From NCBI GenBank assembly GCA_964454255.1, contig CAYVSY010000001.1, forward strand, positions 1-51,022: 51,022 nt of DNA, written 5' to 3'. Every line of letters starts with the position of its first letter. The first letter of the stretch is position 1. Both the position numbers and the translations under genes were made by a program. Positions 15,443-24,374 of this stretch are shown piece after piece. Origin of the DNA: CAYVSY01 sp964454255 (GTDB taxonomy: Bacteria; Bacillota_I; Bacilli_A; RF39; UBA660). The notes under the pieces are model-generated. The model made no database searches, had not been told where the DNA came from, and saw only the letters and a program-made list of their open reading frames with translations.

Positions 15443-16428
15443 TCCCCTTCTTCTAACATGTTTGTTATAAAAATACCATAGCCTTTAATTGGATTATCTA
15501 CAACTACATGGGTTACGGCCCCTATAATGTAATCATTTTGAATTATTGGACTTCCGCTCATTCCTTGAACAATTCCACCTGTAACACTTAATAATGATTC
15601 GTCAATTATTTCAAATAATATATTTTTATTTCTTTTGTTTTTTTCACTTAAATTAATTATTTTAATATTGAATTCTTCGACTTTTTCATCTTTTAAAACT
15701 GTCATAATTTTAGCTTCCCCTAAATTTATATTTTCATATTTTCCAACTTTATATAATTTTTTATTAGGTATTTCTTTTGTATACTCTCCAAAAACACCAC
15801 TACTAGTATTTTCCTTTATATTTCCATAAGTGTCATTAGAATTATATCTGGCATTTTTTTCTCCTGGGGAACCATTATTACTTTTTTTAATATTAGTAAC
15901 AGTTGAATTATATATTTTTCCATTTTTAATTTCAAATTTTTCACCAGTTGTTTTTTCTAAAATTTCATGACCTAATGCACCATATAATTTAGTATTAGGA
16001 TCAATAAATGTTAGTGTTCCAATTCCGGTAATACTATCTTTAACATATAATCCTGATTTTATTACTTCTTCATCACTTTTTTCTAAAGGTAATTTTGTTT
16101 TTAAAATATTATTTTCTCTTTGATATTCAATATCAATGTATTTATTTTGGTCATTATTTTTAATTGTTTTAACCATTTCTTCAATACTTGATATTTTTAT
16201 ATCATTAATTTTTAATATTCTGTCACCAATTTGTAAATTTGCTTCTTTAGCTGGATATTTGCCATTTACTTCATAAAATCCAACTATTATTACATTTTTG
16301 GAATTGATTTGTAGTCCAATGTTTTCACCACCAGCTATTATGTATTCGGAATACGCAAATACATTTAATGGTATTATTAGTAGAAGAAAAAGGAATATAA
16401 ATTTGTTTTTTATCTTTTTAAAAAACAT
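15436..16428 (-). CDS. spoIVB: SpoIVB-type serine peptidase (S55)
   Basis: SpoIVB is secreted from the forespore and triggers pro-sigma-K processing in the mother cell by cleaving SpoIVFA. The 330-residue protein has an N-terminal hydrophobic signal/anchor (about 8-25), a PDZ domain (about 60-130; GKYPAKEANLQIGDRILKIN), and the S55 domain with the catalytic His in YGALGHEI and the catalytic Ser in GMSGSPI, followed by GAVTHV. I start at the ATG nine bases after AAGGAG; upstream in-frame codons overlap that site. It is convergent with xseB and divergent from the ZIP gene. In Bacillus and Clostridium it sits near recN/spo0A, which are not visible here. Its presence implies sporulation or a retained relative. 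Confidence 0.9.
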   Translation of the reverse strand: MFFKKIKNKFIFLFLLLIIPLNVFAYSEYIIAGGENIGLQINSKNVIIVGFYEVNGKYPAKEANLQIGDRILKINDIKISSIEEMVKTIKNNDQNKYIDIEYQRENNILKTKLPLEKSDEEVIKSGLYVKDSITGIGTLTFIDPNTKLYGALGHEILEKTTGEKFEIKNGKIYNSTVTNIKKSNNGSPGEKNARYNSNDTYGNIKENTSSGVFGEYTKEIPNKKLYKVGKYENINLGEAKIMTVLKDEKVEEFNIKIINLSEKNKRNKNILFEIIDESLLSVTGGIVQGMSGSPIIQNDYIIGAVTHVVVDNPIKGYGIFITNMLEEGEN

Positions 16429-16544
16429 ATATTTCATCTCCTTTTTAAATTTCACAAGCTACATAATTAGTATTAATTAAAATATAAAAGGTATACTAGT
16501 GAATATAAACCAATTTTTTAAAATATTATATATTGGTGATAAAA

Positions 16545-17273
16545 TTGAACTTTGATGTTAGTTTTGGTCTTACAATTATTTCTGGTTTATCCACTATGAT
16601 AGGATTCTTATTAATTTGCTTTTTTAAAAAAAATAAGGATAAGGTTATAATTGCTTCTCTTAGTTTTGCGGCTGGCGTTTTAATAATGGTATCTTTTTCA
16701 GAATTAATATTTGATTCTTTAAAATTTTTTCCTAATAATAAATATATTTATTGTTTTATTTTTTGTATAATTGGAATATTATTTTCGATATTAATTGATA
16801 AAATTGAACCTAAAAAAACCAACTATAATAACAAGAAGTTATATAAAGTTGGTATATTTATGATAATATCTATTTTTATTCATAACATTTTAGAAGGTAT
16901 GATGACTTTTATGACTTCAACATTTGATCTATCATTAGGTGTTTCTCTTACGATCGCGATATGTTTACATAACATTCCAGAAGGAATTTCAATTGCAATT
17001 CCAATTTATTATTCAACATATTCTAAGAAAAAAGCTTTTTTTTGGACTTTGTTTTCTAGTCTTTCTGAACCTATCGGTGGTTTAATTGCTTATTTTTTTT
17101 TAATGCCATATTTATCAAATTTTTTATTAGGAATTATGTTTAGCATAATTGCTGGAATAATGTTATATATTTCAACATTTGAATTATTACCTAATTCTTT
17201 AAACTATAATAATAAATTATTAACATTGTTATTTTTTATTTTAGGCATAATATTTATAGTAGTAAAATTTTAA
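16545..17273 (+). CDS. ZIP family metal transporter (ZupT-like)
   Basis: ZIP transporters import Zn2+, Fe2+ or Mn2+ across the membrane. The 242-residue protein has about eight hydrophobic spans. Two metal-site helices are visible: HNILEGMMTF (span 4) and HNIPEGISIAIP (span 5), the latter the family signature; SLSEPIGGL follows. I favour the TTG start placed seven bases after GGTGAT; upstream TTG (16533) and GTG (16536) overlap that site. It is divergent from spoIVB and transcribed alone. The exact metal cannot be read from the sequence. Confidence 0.88.
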   Translation: MNFDVSFGLTIISGLSTMIGFLLICFFKKNKDKVIIASLSFAAGVLIMVSFSELIFDSLKFFPNNKYIYCFIFCIIGILFSILIDKIEPKKTNYNNKKLYKVGIFMIISIFIHNILEGMMTFMTSTFDLSLGVSLTIAICLHNIPEGISIAIPIYYSTYSKKKAFFWTLFSSLSEPIGGLIAYFFLMPYLSNFLLGIMFSIIAGIMLYISTFELLPNSLNYNNKLLTLLFFILGIIFIVVKF

Positions 17274-17308
17274 ATTTAATAAATTTTAAATTTATTATAT
17301 TATTATAA

Positions 17309-17336
17309 TGACAAATATCAATTTTTTTGATATAAT
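17309..17336 (+). promoter_or_regulatory. Promoter of the unknown gene at 17361
   Basis: A -35-like TGACAA (17309-17314) and TATAAT (17331-17336) are 16 bases apart, with TGA just before the -10. GTGAGG precedes the ATG at 17361. Confidence 0.5.
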
Positions 17337-17360
17337 TATCTACGATAGTGAGGTATTAAT

Positions 17361-18074
17361 ATGAATCTTTCAATAATAAGTTCAAATGAAAATTACGATT
17401 TGTGTTTTTTAAGAAAAAATAAATGGTCATATTTTATTTCTATACCTAAGGATAAATATAATAATTTTTCAATATGCGTTAATTTTCGAAATGATACACA
17501 TGAACTAGATATTCTTACTAATGATTTAAGTGATATTAAACAAAAAATATATAATATTTGCAATCCGTTAGAAAAAACAGTATGCATCTTAGTTATTCCT
17601 ATGCTTGAAGAAAAACATATTATTGATTTTAAAAAATTATCGATAGACAATTATGATAGGGTTTTTATTGCCAATGTTATCAATGATGCATATAAATATT
17701 TAATAGGTCGTAATTATAAAATAGATGATGAGGTTATTGTCTTAAATGATAATCAATTTTCTAATTTTGTTCTTGTTTTAGATCAAATGTTTAAAAATAG
17801 TATTTTAGTAAAAACAGTATATGAACTTCAAAAAGAGCATAAATATTATGAAGTAGTTAGAGAACCTTCTGAAATAAAATTAATGGATGCAAATGGTGTA
17901 AATATTGTCGTTGGAACAGAGGGTGTAGTAGAAAAAAAAGAAAGTTCAGGTAAAGTTATTGTAATTGCTCCAGATAAAAATATTAATTATATTACGAGAA
18001 CTGTAGGTCCAACCAAGAGGGAAAAAAAAGACACTGTTGAAAACGAACTAGATGATTTTGATAAAATTAATTAA
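17361..18074 (+). CDS. Unknown cytoplasmic protein
   Basis: I do not recognise this 237-residue protein. It has no signal peptide or membrane span. Residues about 20-135 alternate short beta-like strands and helices (YFISIPKDKYNNFSICVNF, VCILVIPMLEEKHI, VFIANVINDAYKYLIG). The C-terminal third has Gly-Val-rich strands (NIVVGTEGVVEKKESSGKVIVIAP) and an acidic, charged end. It has its own promoter and is flanked by unrelated genes. It is followed by about 320 bases that hold only a small reverse-strand gene and no other supported feature. Confidence 0.6.
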   Translation: MNLSIISSNENYDLCFLRKNKWSYFISIPKDKYNNFSICVNFRNDTHELDILTNDLSDIKQKIYNICNPLEKTVCILVIPMLEEKHIIDFKKLSIDNYDRVFIANVINDAYKYLIGRNYKIDDEVIVLNDNQFSNFVLVLDQMFKNSILVKTVYELQKEHKYYEVVREPSEIKLMDANGVNIVVGTEGVVEKKESSGKVIVIAPDKNINYITRTVGPTKREKKDTVENELDDFDKIN

Positions 18075-18178
18075 TAAATTAATTTTTAGAATAAAAAACA
18101 GACTTGTGCTATTTTTTTATTTAAAATAATTTAACTGATTAATATTATAAAAAAAAACAAATAATTGTCTTTAATTTT

Positions 18179-18307
18179 TTATAAATAAAAGAAACTTGCA
18201 AAAGTAGTAATTAACAAAGTTAATAATAAGATGACAGCTATTACTCTAGTAATTAAATTTTGTGATTTTACTTTTCTTTTTTTATTTTTTATTTCTTTAT
18301 TTTTCAT
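18179..18307 (-). CDS. 42-residue single-span membrane protein
   Basis: This frame begins MKNKEIKNKKRK, a strongly basic head, followed by one hydrophobic span (RVIAVILLLTLLITTFASFF) and an end at YL. A good AAGGAG ribosome binding site lies 12 bases upstream, and a TATAAT box lies near 18340 on the reverse strand. The layout resembles short positively charged membrane proteins such as the DUF4044 type of Bacilli, but the match is by pattern only. It occupies the middle of the otherwise empty 18075-18395 gap. Confidence 0.6.
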   Translation of the reverse strand: MKNKEIKNKKRKVKSQNLITRVIAVILLLTLLITTFASFFYL

Positions 18308-18395
18308 ATAATGATCTTTCTCCTTATCTTTTATTATTATACTAAAAAAGTGTCATAAATTCAACATTAAATTAATATTATTTATTGGTGAAAGA

Positions 18396-19007
18396 ATGAA
18401 AAATAAAATTAATGAACTATTAAAGAAAGTTTTACCCAATAAAAATTTAAATATTTTTATTATTTTAATTGTTATAATTGGCGTCCTATTTGGAACTATT
18501 TTCTTTTTAAATACTACTCCTGATGATAAAAAAAATATTTCTGATTCAATTATTTTGTGGAAACAAGGGATAAATAATACTAATTTTGGACAAGTATTTA
18601 TTAATGCTTTATTTAGTAATTTTTTATATTTGTTTTTAATATATATTTTTGGAATATCATTAATTGGGATTGTTGTTAATATTTTTTTAATCTTTTTTAA
18701 AGGGTTTATTATTGGATTCAACATAGCTACTTTTATTTCTTTATTCAGTTTTAAAGGCATTTTGTATTCTTTTGAATATGTTGTTTTTTCTCAGATTTTA
18801 TTAATTATTGCTATTTCAATTTTAGGAATTTATAGTATTATATTTTCATATGAAGTTCTTAAATCTTTAACTAAAAAAAAGGTATTTGATTTTAAAATAT
18901 TTTTAAAAAAATATAATATAATATTTTTAATATCTTTTGGGTTTATTTTTTTATCATCTTTATTTGAAGCTTTTTTATTTCCAATTTTATTAAAACTAAC
19001 TAGTTAA
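18396..19007 (+). CDS. spoIIM: Stage II sporulation protein M family membrane protein
   Basis: SpoIIM is part of the SpoIIDMP engulfment machine, which remodels septal peptidoglycan. The wider family (DUF95) also occurs outside spore formers. The 203-residue protein has five hydrophobic spans and the family core FFKGFIIGFNIATFISLFSFKGI around residues 107-130, then a long FGIYS-like span region. GGTGAAAGA precedes the ATG. It is 86 bases upstream of mnmA with a promoter between them. spoIID and spoIIP are not in the window. Together with spoIVB and spoVB it suggests a sporulating ancestor or lifestyle. Confidence 0.85.
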   Translation: MKNKINELLKKVLPNKNLNIFIILIVIIGVLFGTIFFLNTTPDDKKNISDSIILWKQGINNTNFGQVFINALFSNFLYLFLIYIFGISLIGIVVNIFLIFFKGFIIGFNIATFISLFSFKGILYSFEYVVFSQILLIIAISILGIYSIIFSYEVLKSLTKKKVFDFKIFLKKYNIIFLISFGFIFLSSLFEAFLFPILLKLTS

Positions 19008-19029
19008 TGTTTATTATTTGTAAATTTTG

Positions 19030-19038
19030 TGTTAAAAT
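19030..19038 (+). promoter_or_regulatory. Extended -10 promoter of mnmA
   Basis: TGT-TAAAAT (hexamer 19033-19038) leaves a leader of about 50 bases before the mnmA ATG. No structured element is evident in that leader. Confidence 0.4.
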
Positions 19039-19093
19039 ATATTTAGAGTTTTGATATAGTAAACTTATTTTCTATTTTAAAGAAGGTGTAGGT

Positions 19094-20203
19094 ATGGAGA
19101 CAGTTGTTATTGGAATGAGTGGGGGAGTTGATAGTAGTGTAGCCGCCATTCTTTTGAAAGAACAGGGTTATAAAGTTATGGGGTTATTTATGCGTAATTG
19201 GGATAGTTCTATTAATAATGATTTTCTTGGTAATCCAAATTTAAATAATTCTATATGTCCACAAGAACAAGATTATAATGATGCTTTAGAAGTTTGTAAA
19301 AAATTAGGTATTGAATTACATCGGATTGATTTTGTGAAAGAATACTGGGATAATGTTTTTTCATATTTTTTAAGTGAATTAAAAAAAGGTAGGACACCAA
19401 ATCCAGATATTATGTGTAATAAATATATTAAATTTGATTTGTTTATAAAAGAAGCTAAAAAATTAGGTGCTGATTATGTAGCAACTGGTCATTATGCAAA
19501 AACAAAAAATGGATATTTATTTAAAGCATTTGATGATAATAAAGATCAATCATATTTTTTATCTTTTTTATCAAATTTTCAACTTAATAATGTTTTATTT
19601 CCTCTAGGAAATATTAAAAAAGATAAAGTTCGAGAAATAGCTAAAAAATTTGATTTAGTAACAGCCACTAAAAAAGATTCTACGGGCATATGTTTTATTG
19701 GTGAAAGAAATTTTAAACAGTTTTTAAAAAATTATTTACCTAATCAACCTGGATCAATTGTTAATATTGCAAACAAAAAAAATGTTGGAGAACATAATGG
19801 TTTAATGTATTGGACAATTGGACAACGTCGAGGATTAAATATTGGTGGTAATGACGAAAAGATGTTCGTGGTAGGGAAAAATTTAAAAAATAATATTTTG
19901 TATGTTGCCTTTGGTGAAAATAATGAATATTTATATAGTGATTCTGCTATTATAGAAAATTTTAATTGGATTCATAAAAAGGATGTAGATATATATTATG
20001 CAAAATTTAGATATCGTCAAGATGATAATGAAGTTTTAATTGAAGAACTTAGTGATGATGAAATATTAGTTAAATATCCACAAAAAATAAAAGCTGTTAC
20101 ACCTGGACAAGCATGCGTTTTATATGACAAAAATGGTGAATGTCTTGGAGGTGGAATAATTAAACAAGTTTTTAAAAATAATGATAAAATATGGTATCTT
20201 TAA
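19094..20203 (+). CDS. mnmA: tRNA-specific 2-thiouridylase MnmA
   Basis: MnmA adds the 2-thio group to U34 of tRNA-Glu, -Gln and -Lys using ATP and a cysteine-derived sulfur relay. The 369-residue protein has the PP-loop MSGGVDSSVAA at 8-18, GRTPNPDIMCNKYIKF with the first catalytic Cys, ATGHYA, the second catalytic Cys in STGICFIGERNF, and C-terminal TPGQACVLYD. GAAGGTG precedes the ATG. The sulfur donor gene (an iscS/nifS type, often next door) is not present here. A strong promoter for the HTH gene follows. Confidence 0.96.
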   Translation: METVVIGMSGGVDSSVAAILLKEQGYKVMGLFMRNWDSSINNDFLGNPNLNNSICPQEQDYNDALEVCKKLGIELHRIDFVKEYWDNVFSYFLSELKKGRTPNPDIMCNKYIKFDLFIKEAKKLGADYVATGHYAKTKNGYLFKAFDDNKDQSYFLSFLSNFQLNNVLFPLGNIKKDKVREIAKKFDLVTATKKDSTGICFIGERNFKQFLKNYLPNQPGSIVNIANKKNVGEHNGLMYWTIGQRRGLNIGGNDEKMFVVGKNLKNNILYVAFGENNEYLYSDSAIIENFNWIHKKDVDIYYAKFRYRQDDNEVLIEELSDDEILVKYPQKIKAVTPGQACVLYDKNGECLGGGIIKQVFKNNDKIWYL

Positions 20204-20216
20204 TTTTGATTTACAC

Positions 20217-20244
20217 TTGACATATTTTGTATAAATGATAAAAT
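20217..20244 (+). promoter_or_regulatory. Near-consensus promoter of the HTH gene
   Basis: TTGACA (20217-20222), 16-base spacer and TAAAAT (20239-20244) preceded by TGA. It is among the best sigma-A type promoters in the window, followed by a perfect AGGAGG. Confidence 0.7.
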
Positions 20245-20264
20245 ATTAACAGGAGGTCATGATA

Positions 20265-21044
20265 ATGAAACAAATGGAAAAATTTAACGAAATATTAAAA
20301 AAAACAAATATATCTAAAGTAAATTTGGCTAAATATTTAAATGTTTCTAGACAAATGTTATATAATTATTTAGATTGCGATGATTTAAATAAATTACCAA
20401 AAGAAAAAAAGAATTTAATATTATCTTTACTTGAAGTCGAAACAATTGAACAAATAGATGATATTGTTATAGATGACAAATACATTGAAACAATTGAAAA
20501 TAAATTTTCATATGGAAAAAAGAGTGGAGTTAGAACTGATATTATAATTGAATTAACTAGTTTTAAAAAGGAAGAACAAGATGTTTTAAACGATATTTTC
20601 TTCATTTTAAAAGAAATTTTAAATGAAGACAAAACTAAAAATTCTTATATTAGTTTAAGGTATGTTTATCATTTTTTACAAGCTATGTCTAATACTAAAG
20701 AAATTAAATATATATTGGGATATGTTGCTAAAGCTGCTGGTTTTGTAAAACCAACATCATATGATTTTGATCAAGATCATCAGTTTACTTTTGAAAGCAT
20801 AATGTATTCTGCGATGACTTTATATGCTAATGGTGGTGCATCAAGAACCAAATTAGCTGAGTCTCATAAACGTTGGGAAGCAGAATTAGACCAAAAAAAT
20901 GAAGAAATATTAAGTCGAACTCAGGAATTGAATACTGCCAAAGTTATTGCACTTAAAGAACTTGGATATACTGAAATAAATGAGAAAAATGCTGGAGAAG
21001 TATTTGATAAAATAGCTGAAATTCAAGCAAGAAAAATAGCATAA
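20265..21044 (+). CDS. HTH-domain protein of unknown function
   Basis: The 259-residue protein starts with a helix-turn-helix of the XRE/phage-regulator type (residues about 9-40; ISKVNLAKYLNVSRQMLYNYLD). A helical middle follows (about 90-190; FILKEILNEDKTKNSYISLRYVYHFLQAM), and then a coiled-coil-like end rich in Glu and Lys (ESHKRWEAELDQKNEEIL). I do not recognise the full-length family. I use the ATG eight bases after AGGAGG; another at 20259 is only two bases away. It has a strong promoter and its own terminator. The cas9 remnant begins 40 bases after its stop, but a functional link is not shown. Confidence 0.65.
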   Translation: MKQMEKFNEILKKTNISKVNLAKYLNVSRQMLYNYLDCDDLNKLPKEKKNLILSLLEVETIEQIDDIVIDDKYIETIENKFSYGKKSGVRTDIIIELTSFKKEEQDVLNDIFFILKEILNEDKTKNSYISLRYVYHFLQAMSNTKEIKYILGYVAKAAGFVKPTSYDFDQDHQFTFESIMYSAMTLYANGGASRTKLAESHKRWEAELDQKNEEILSRTQELNTAKVIALKELGYTEINEKNAGEVFDKIAEIQARKIA

Positions 21045-21060
21045 ATTTTATGCTTTTTTT
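21038..21060 (+). terminator. Terminator of the HTH gene containing its stop
   Basis: AGCATAA (21038-21044) pairs with TTATGCT (21048-21054) over a three-base loop, followed by TTTTTTT. The left arm includes the TAA stop. Confidence 0.8.
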
Positions 21061-21083
21061 GAATAATTAAATTATTTATGTAA

Positions 21084-21947
21084 TGTGCACAATTTGTAGT
21101 AAATGAAAAATGTGTTTCTAAGGCTAATTATTATGCTGAAAAATTTAATTTGTTAAATGATTTTATTAATGTTTCTATAAATAATCTTGAAAATACTATT
21201 AATCAAGATTATTACAATTATGATAAAAACAAAAAAAATTACAAATTTTCTAAAATAGCATTAGAAAAAATATTTTATTATTGTATTAAGCCTGGAAAAT
21301 TAGAATTAAACAAAATGTTAAAACAAATTTTTGGATTTGATATAAAAAAATTAGAAGGATATAGAATTAACAAAAGCGGTAAACCAGAGTTTTCAACAAT
21401 GTCAATATATAGGAGTGTTGTAAATATTGCTAATTCATATAATTATAAATTTGAATGGATAGAAAATGTCAATATATACAATAAAGTTATATACTACATG
21501 ACAATTGTTCCAAGTTACTTAGATTTGATTAATATTATTGAAAATGACATAGATATTTAATACACATTTAATGATATGCTATTAACACAATTAAATTTTA
21601 TGCAAGTAAAGAAAAAATTTGACTATGAAAAAGACACAAGAGAATATTTTATAAAAAAATATGCAATTAAAAATGATGGTTTACCACAAATTAGTTTAGA
21701 ATTTGTTGATGATATTATTAGTTCTCCTCAAGTAAAAAAAACATTAAGACAATCAATAAAAATAATTAATAATATTATAAAAGAAAAAAAACAATTACCT
21801 TCTATTATATCAATTGAATCTACTAAAGAAATGAATAGTAAAAATATGAAAACAATAATAGAATCCACTCAAAAAAAGAAGGAATTTTTAAAAACTACTG
21901 CAAAAAATACCATAGAAAAATTATTTGGTATAGATTATATTGAATAA
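21084..21947 (+). pseudogene. Decayed Cas9 (type II CRISPR effector) remnant
   Basis: One reading frame, broken only by TAA at 21558-21560, encodes Cas9-like sequence. The first part (21084-21557) matches the REC-lobe region of Staphylococcus aureus-type Cas9: KANYYAEKFNLLNDF, then LEGYRINKSGKPEFSTM, which aligns with the S. aureus GYRVTSTGKPEF segment. The second part (21561-21944) matches the RuvC-II region: VDDIISSPQVKKTLRQSIK, IISIESTKEMNSK (the Glu aligns with the catalytic Glu) and a following helix. About 35 residues seem deleted around the stop. RuvC-I, the bridge helix, HNH, RuvC-III and the PAM-interacting part are missing. cas1, cas2, a tracrRNA and an array are not seen nearby. 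The alignment is from memory of the S. aureus protein. The gene is dead. Confidence 0.85.
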
Positions 21948-22058
21948 ATCAAGATATAAAAAAAGATATTACTATGAATATAATAATATCAATAATTTTA
22001 TATATAATTTATAATCATTTTATAACAAAATTAATTGGTTCCTATAATTAATATTATG

Positions 22059-23456
22059 TTAACTTGTGTTATTTTCATTTAATTTTTGATTGTTAATTTT
22101 AAGTTCCACATCTAATAAATTGTTAAATTCATCACTTATTTCTTTTAATCTTTCGGTAGTTTTTGCTTCATATCTGATAGTAATATTTGGTCCAGTATTT
22201 GATGCTCTAATTAATGCAAAACCATCATCAAAAATAACTTTTATGCCATCTATTGTTAAAATATTATATTTTTTATTAATGGTGTAGTTTTTTATATTTT
22301 CAATTATTTTTTCTTTTATTTCATCTCTTACTTTTATTTTTATTTCTGGAGTATTGTAATAAGTATTAATTCCATCTAATAGTTCTGATATTTTTTTATT
22401 TGTATTGGATAATATTTCTATTATTCTAAGTCCAGCATAAATTCCATCATCATAACCAGGGAATTTATCTTGAAAATATATGTGACCTGATAATTCTCCA
22501 CCAAATGGTAAATTTTCACTAACCATTTTAGCTTTTGTATATGAATTGCCTGTTCTATATTGAATTGGTTCTATATTTAATTTTTTCATTTCATCTTCTA
22601 AACATTTAGAACATTTTACGTCAAATAATCCTCTTTTGTCAGAAATTTTGTTATATATATATCTCCATACTATGATCATTAATTTGTCAATCGGTATCAT
22701 ATTCCCTTTTTCATCTATTACCCCTATTCTATCTCCATCACCGTCAAAACCGATACCTAAATCAGCTTTGTTTTTGATAACTTCTTTTTTAAGGAATGTC
22801 ATATTTTCTTCTTCACATGGATCTGGATGGTGATTTGGAAAATTACCATTTGATATATCAAATAAAGGTATACATTCAATATTTAATTTTGAAAATACCT
22901 GATTAGCTATTATACTTGTTGTTCCATTACCACAATCATAAATTACTTTTAATGGTTTCTTTGTTAGTTTTATTTCTTTTAATAATAAATTAACATATTC
23001 TGAACTAACGTCAACTTCTTTTATACTACCCTTCCCCACACTTGTCCATTTATTGTCAAGTATAATGTCATATATTTCGTATACATCTTTACCATATGCA
23101 TTATGGTTTTTATTATAACAGAATTTAAATCCGTTGTATTCTTTTGGATTATGAGAGGCAGTAATCATTACTCCACAATCAATGTTTAATAAATCTCTGC
23201 CATAATAATACATTGGTGTTGTGACTAAACCTAAACTAGTTATATTGATTCCTGTTTCTAATAATCCTTTTATTATATTATCATATAATGATTTAGATGA
23301 AAGTCTATTATCATAACCAATTAAAGCTTCATTCTTTTCTTGTTCTATTATTTTTTTTCCAAATGCTTTTCCAAATAAATAAGCTGTTTCTTCATTTAAT
23401 TCTGTTGGATATATCCCTCTAATATCATATTCTCTAAATATATTTTTTTTAATCAT
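22059..23456 (-). CDS. Phosphomannomutase/phosphoglucomutase
   Basis: This alpha-D-phosphohexomutase interconverts hexose 1- and 6-phosphates, feeding nucleotide-sugar and envelope polysaccharide synthesis. The 465-residue protein shows the four family signatures: the phosphoserine loop TASHNPKEYNG, the metal loop DGDGDR, the sugar-binding GGELSGH, and the phosphate-binding RASNTGPN. The N-terminal FREYDIRGIYP is typical of the ManB/AlgC branch, so mannose and glucose phosphates are both possible substrates. It is 13 bases downstream of the Xer recombinase gene and probably cotranscribed with it. A recombinase-mutase pairing has no obvious functional logic. Confidence 0.92.
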   Translation of the reverse strand: MIKKNIFREYDIRGIYPTELNEETAYLFGKAFGKKIIEQEKNEALIGYDNRLSSKSLYDNIIKGLLETGINITSLGLVTTPMYYYGRDLLNIDCGVMITASHNPKEYNGFKFCYNKNHNAYGKDVYEIYDIILDNKWTSVGKGSIKEVDVSSEYVNLLLKEIKLTKKPLKVIYDCGNGTTSIIANQVFSKLNIECIPLFDISNGNFPNHHPDPCEEENMTFLKKEVIKNKADLGIGFDGDGDRIGVIDEKGNMIPIDKLMIIVWRYIYNKISDKRGLFDVKCSKCLEDEMKKLNIEPIQYRTGNSYTKAKMVSENLPFGGELSGHIYFQDKFPGYDDGIYAGLRIIEILSNTNKKISELLDGINTYYNTPEIKIKVRDEIKEKIIENIKNYTINKKYNILTIDGIKVIFDDGFALIRASNTGPNITIRYEAKTTERLKEISDEFNNLLDVELKINNQKLNENNTS

Positions 23457-23469
23457 TATTTCCTTCTTT

Positions 23470-24351
23470 CTAACTTCTTGGATGAAAAGTATTGTAATTA
23501 TTTTGTAGTTCTTTATTTTCTATGTGCAAGTATATTCCTGTAGTCGTTATATTATTATGACCTAACATTTCTTGAACGCTTCTTAAGTCAGCTCCATTTT
23601 GAACTAAATGAGTGGCAAATGAATGTCTTAAAGTGTGTGGAGTAATATTCTTTTTTATATTTGTATGAGAAGTAATTTCTTTTAATATTTTAAAAAAGCC
23701 TTGTCTAGTGATACATTCACCGCGATTATTTAAAAATATTGCATCCGTTTTATAATCTTTTTTTAAATTATCACGATATTTATCAATATATATTTTTAAC
23801 CATTTTATAGCGATATCTCCAATTGGAATAATTCTTTCCTTCATCCCTTTTCCATAGCATCTAACAGTTTCTCTATCAATATCAATATTATTTAATGCAA
23901 GATTACATAACTCGCTTACTCTTAATCCAGTGGCATACATCAGTTCTAGCATTGCTTTATTGCGATAATCGTAAGCCGTTTTTATTTTAAAATTTAATAA
24001 TTCATTTATTTCTTCAATATTTAAATACGTTGGTAAAGTTTTAATATGTCGTGGTATTTCAATATCTTTTCCAATATTATTAACGTAATATTTTTTTGAA
24101 TAAAATAAACAAAAGTTTCTTAAGGCAGATATTTTTCTTTCTATACTATTTACTCTATAATTATTATTTTTTAAGTATTTTACATAATTATTAATATTTT
24201 CAATATTATATATTTCTTTTATTTTCTTTTCAGTTAAATATTTTAAGTAATATTTAATATCATTTGTATATCCTTCTTTTGAATTATCATATAGATGTCT
24301 GTCAACTAATAAAAAATTATTAAAATCGTCTAATACTTTTTTTTTATTCAT
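23470..24351 (-). CDS. XerC/XerD-type tyrosine recombinase
   Basis: Xer recombinases resolve chromosome dimers at dif. The 293-residue protein has the N-terminal SAM-like core-binding domain (residues about 1-90) and a catalytic domain with all six expected residues: Arg in ATGLRVSEL, Lys in the KGMKER hairpin, His-x-x-Arg in TPHTLRHSFATHL, His in LGHNNITTT, and the Tyr nucleophile in GIYLH. Length and sequence fit XerD or XerC; I cannot decide which. AAGGTGAT precedes the ATG, and an extended -10 lies at 24375-24383. It is more likely the housekeeping enzyme than a mobile-element integrase, since no element surrounds it. Confidence 0.9.
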   Translation of the reverse strand: MNKKKVLDDFNNFLLVDRHLYDNSKEGYTNDIKYYLKYLTEKKIKEIYNIENINNYVKYLKNNNYRVNSIERKISALRNFCLFYSKKYYVNNIGKDIEIPRHIKTLPTYLNIEEINELLNFKIKTAYDYRNKAMLELMYATGLRVSELCNLALNNIDIDRETVRCYGKGMKERIIPIGDIAIKWLKIYIDKYRDNLKKDYKTDAIFLNNRGECITRQGFFKILKEITSHTNIKKNITPHTLRHSFATHLVQNGADLRSVQEMLGHNNITTTGIYLHIENKELQNNYNTFHPRS

Positions 24352-24374
24352 ATTATCACCTTATTATATTTTAC

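Noticed and set aside
21948..22058. Possible CRISPR array or tracrRNA near the cas9 fossil
   Set aside because: No regularly spaced direct repeats or repeat/anti-repeat pairs can be seen; the stretch is plain AT-rich DNA.
23470..24351. The Xer recombinase as integrase of a mobile element
   Set aside because: It matches XerC/D in length and motifs and lacks surrounding phage or element genes, so a housekeeping role is more likely.
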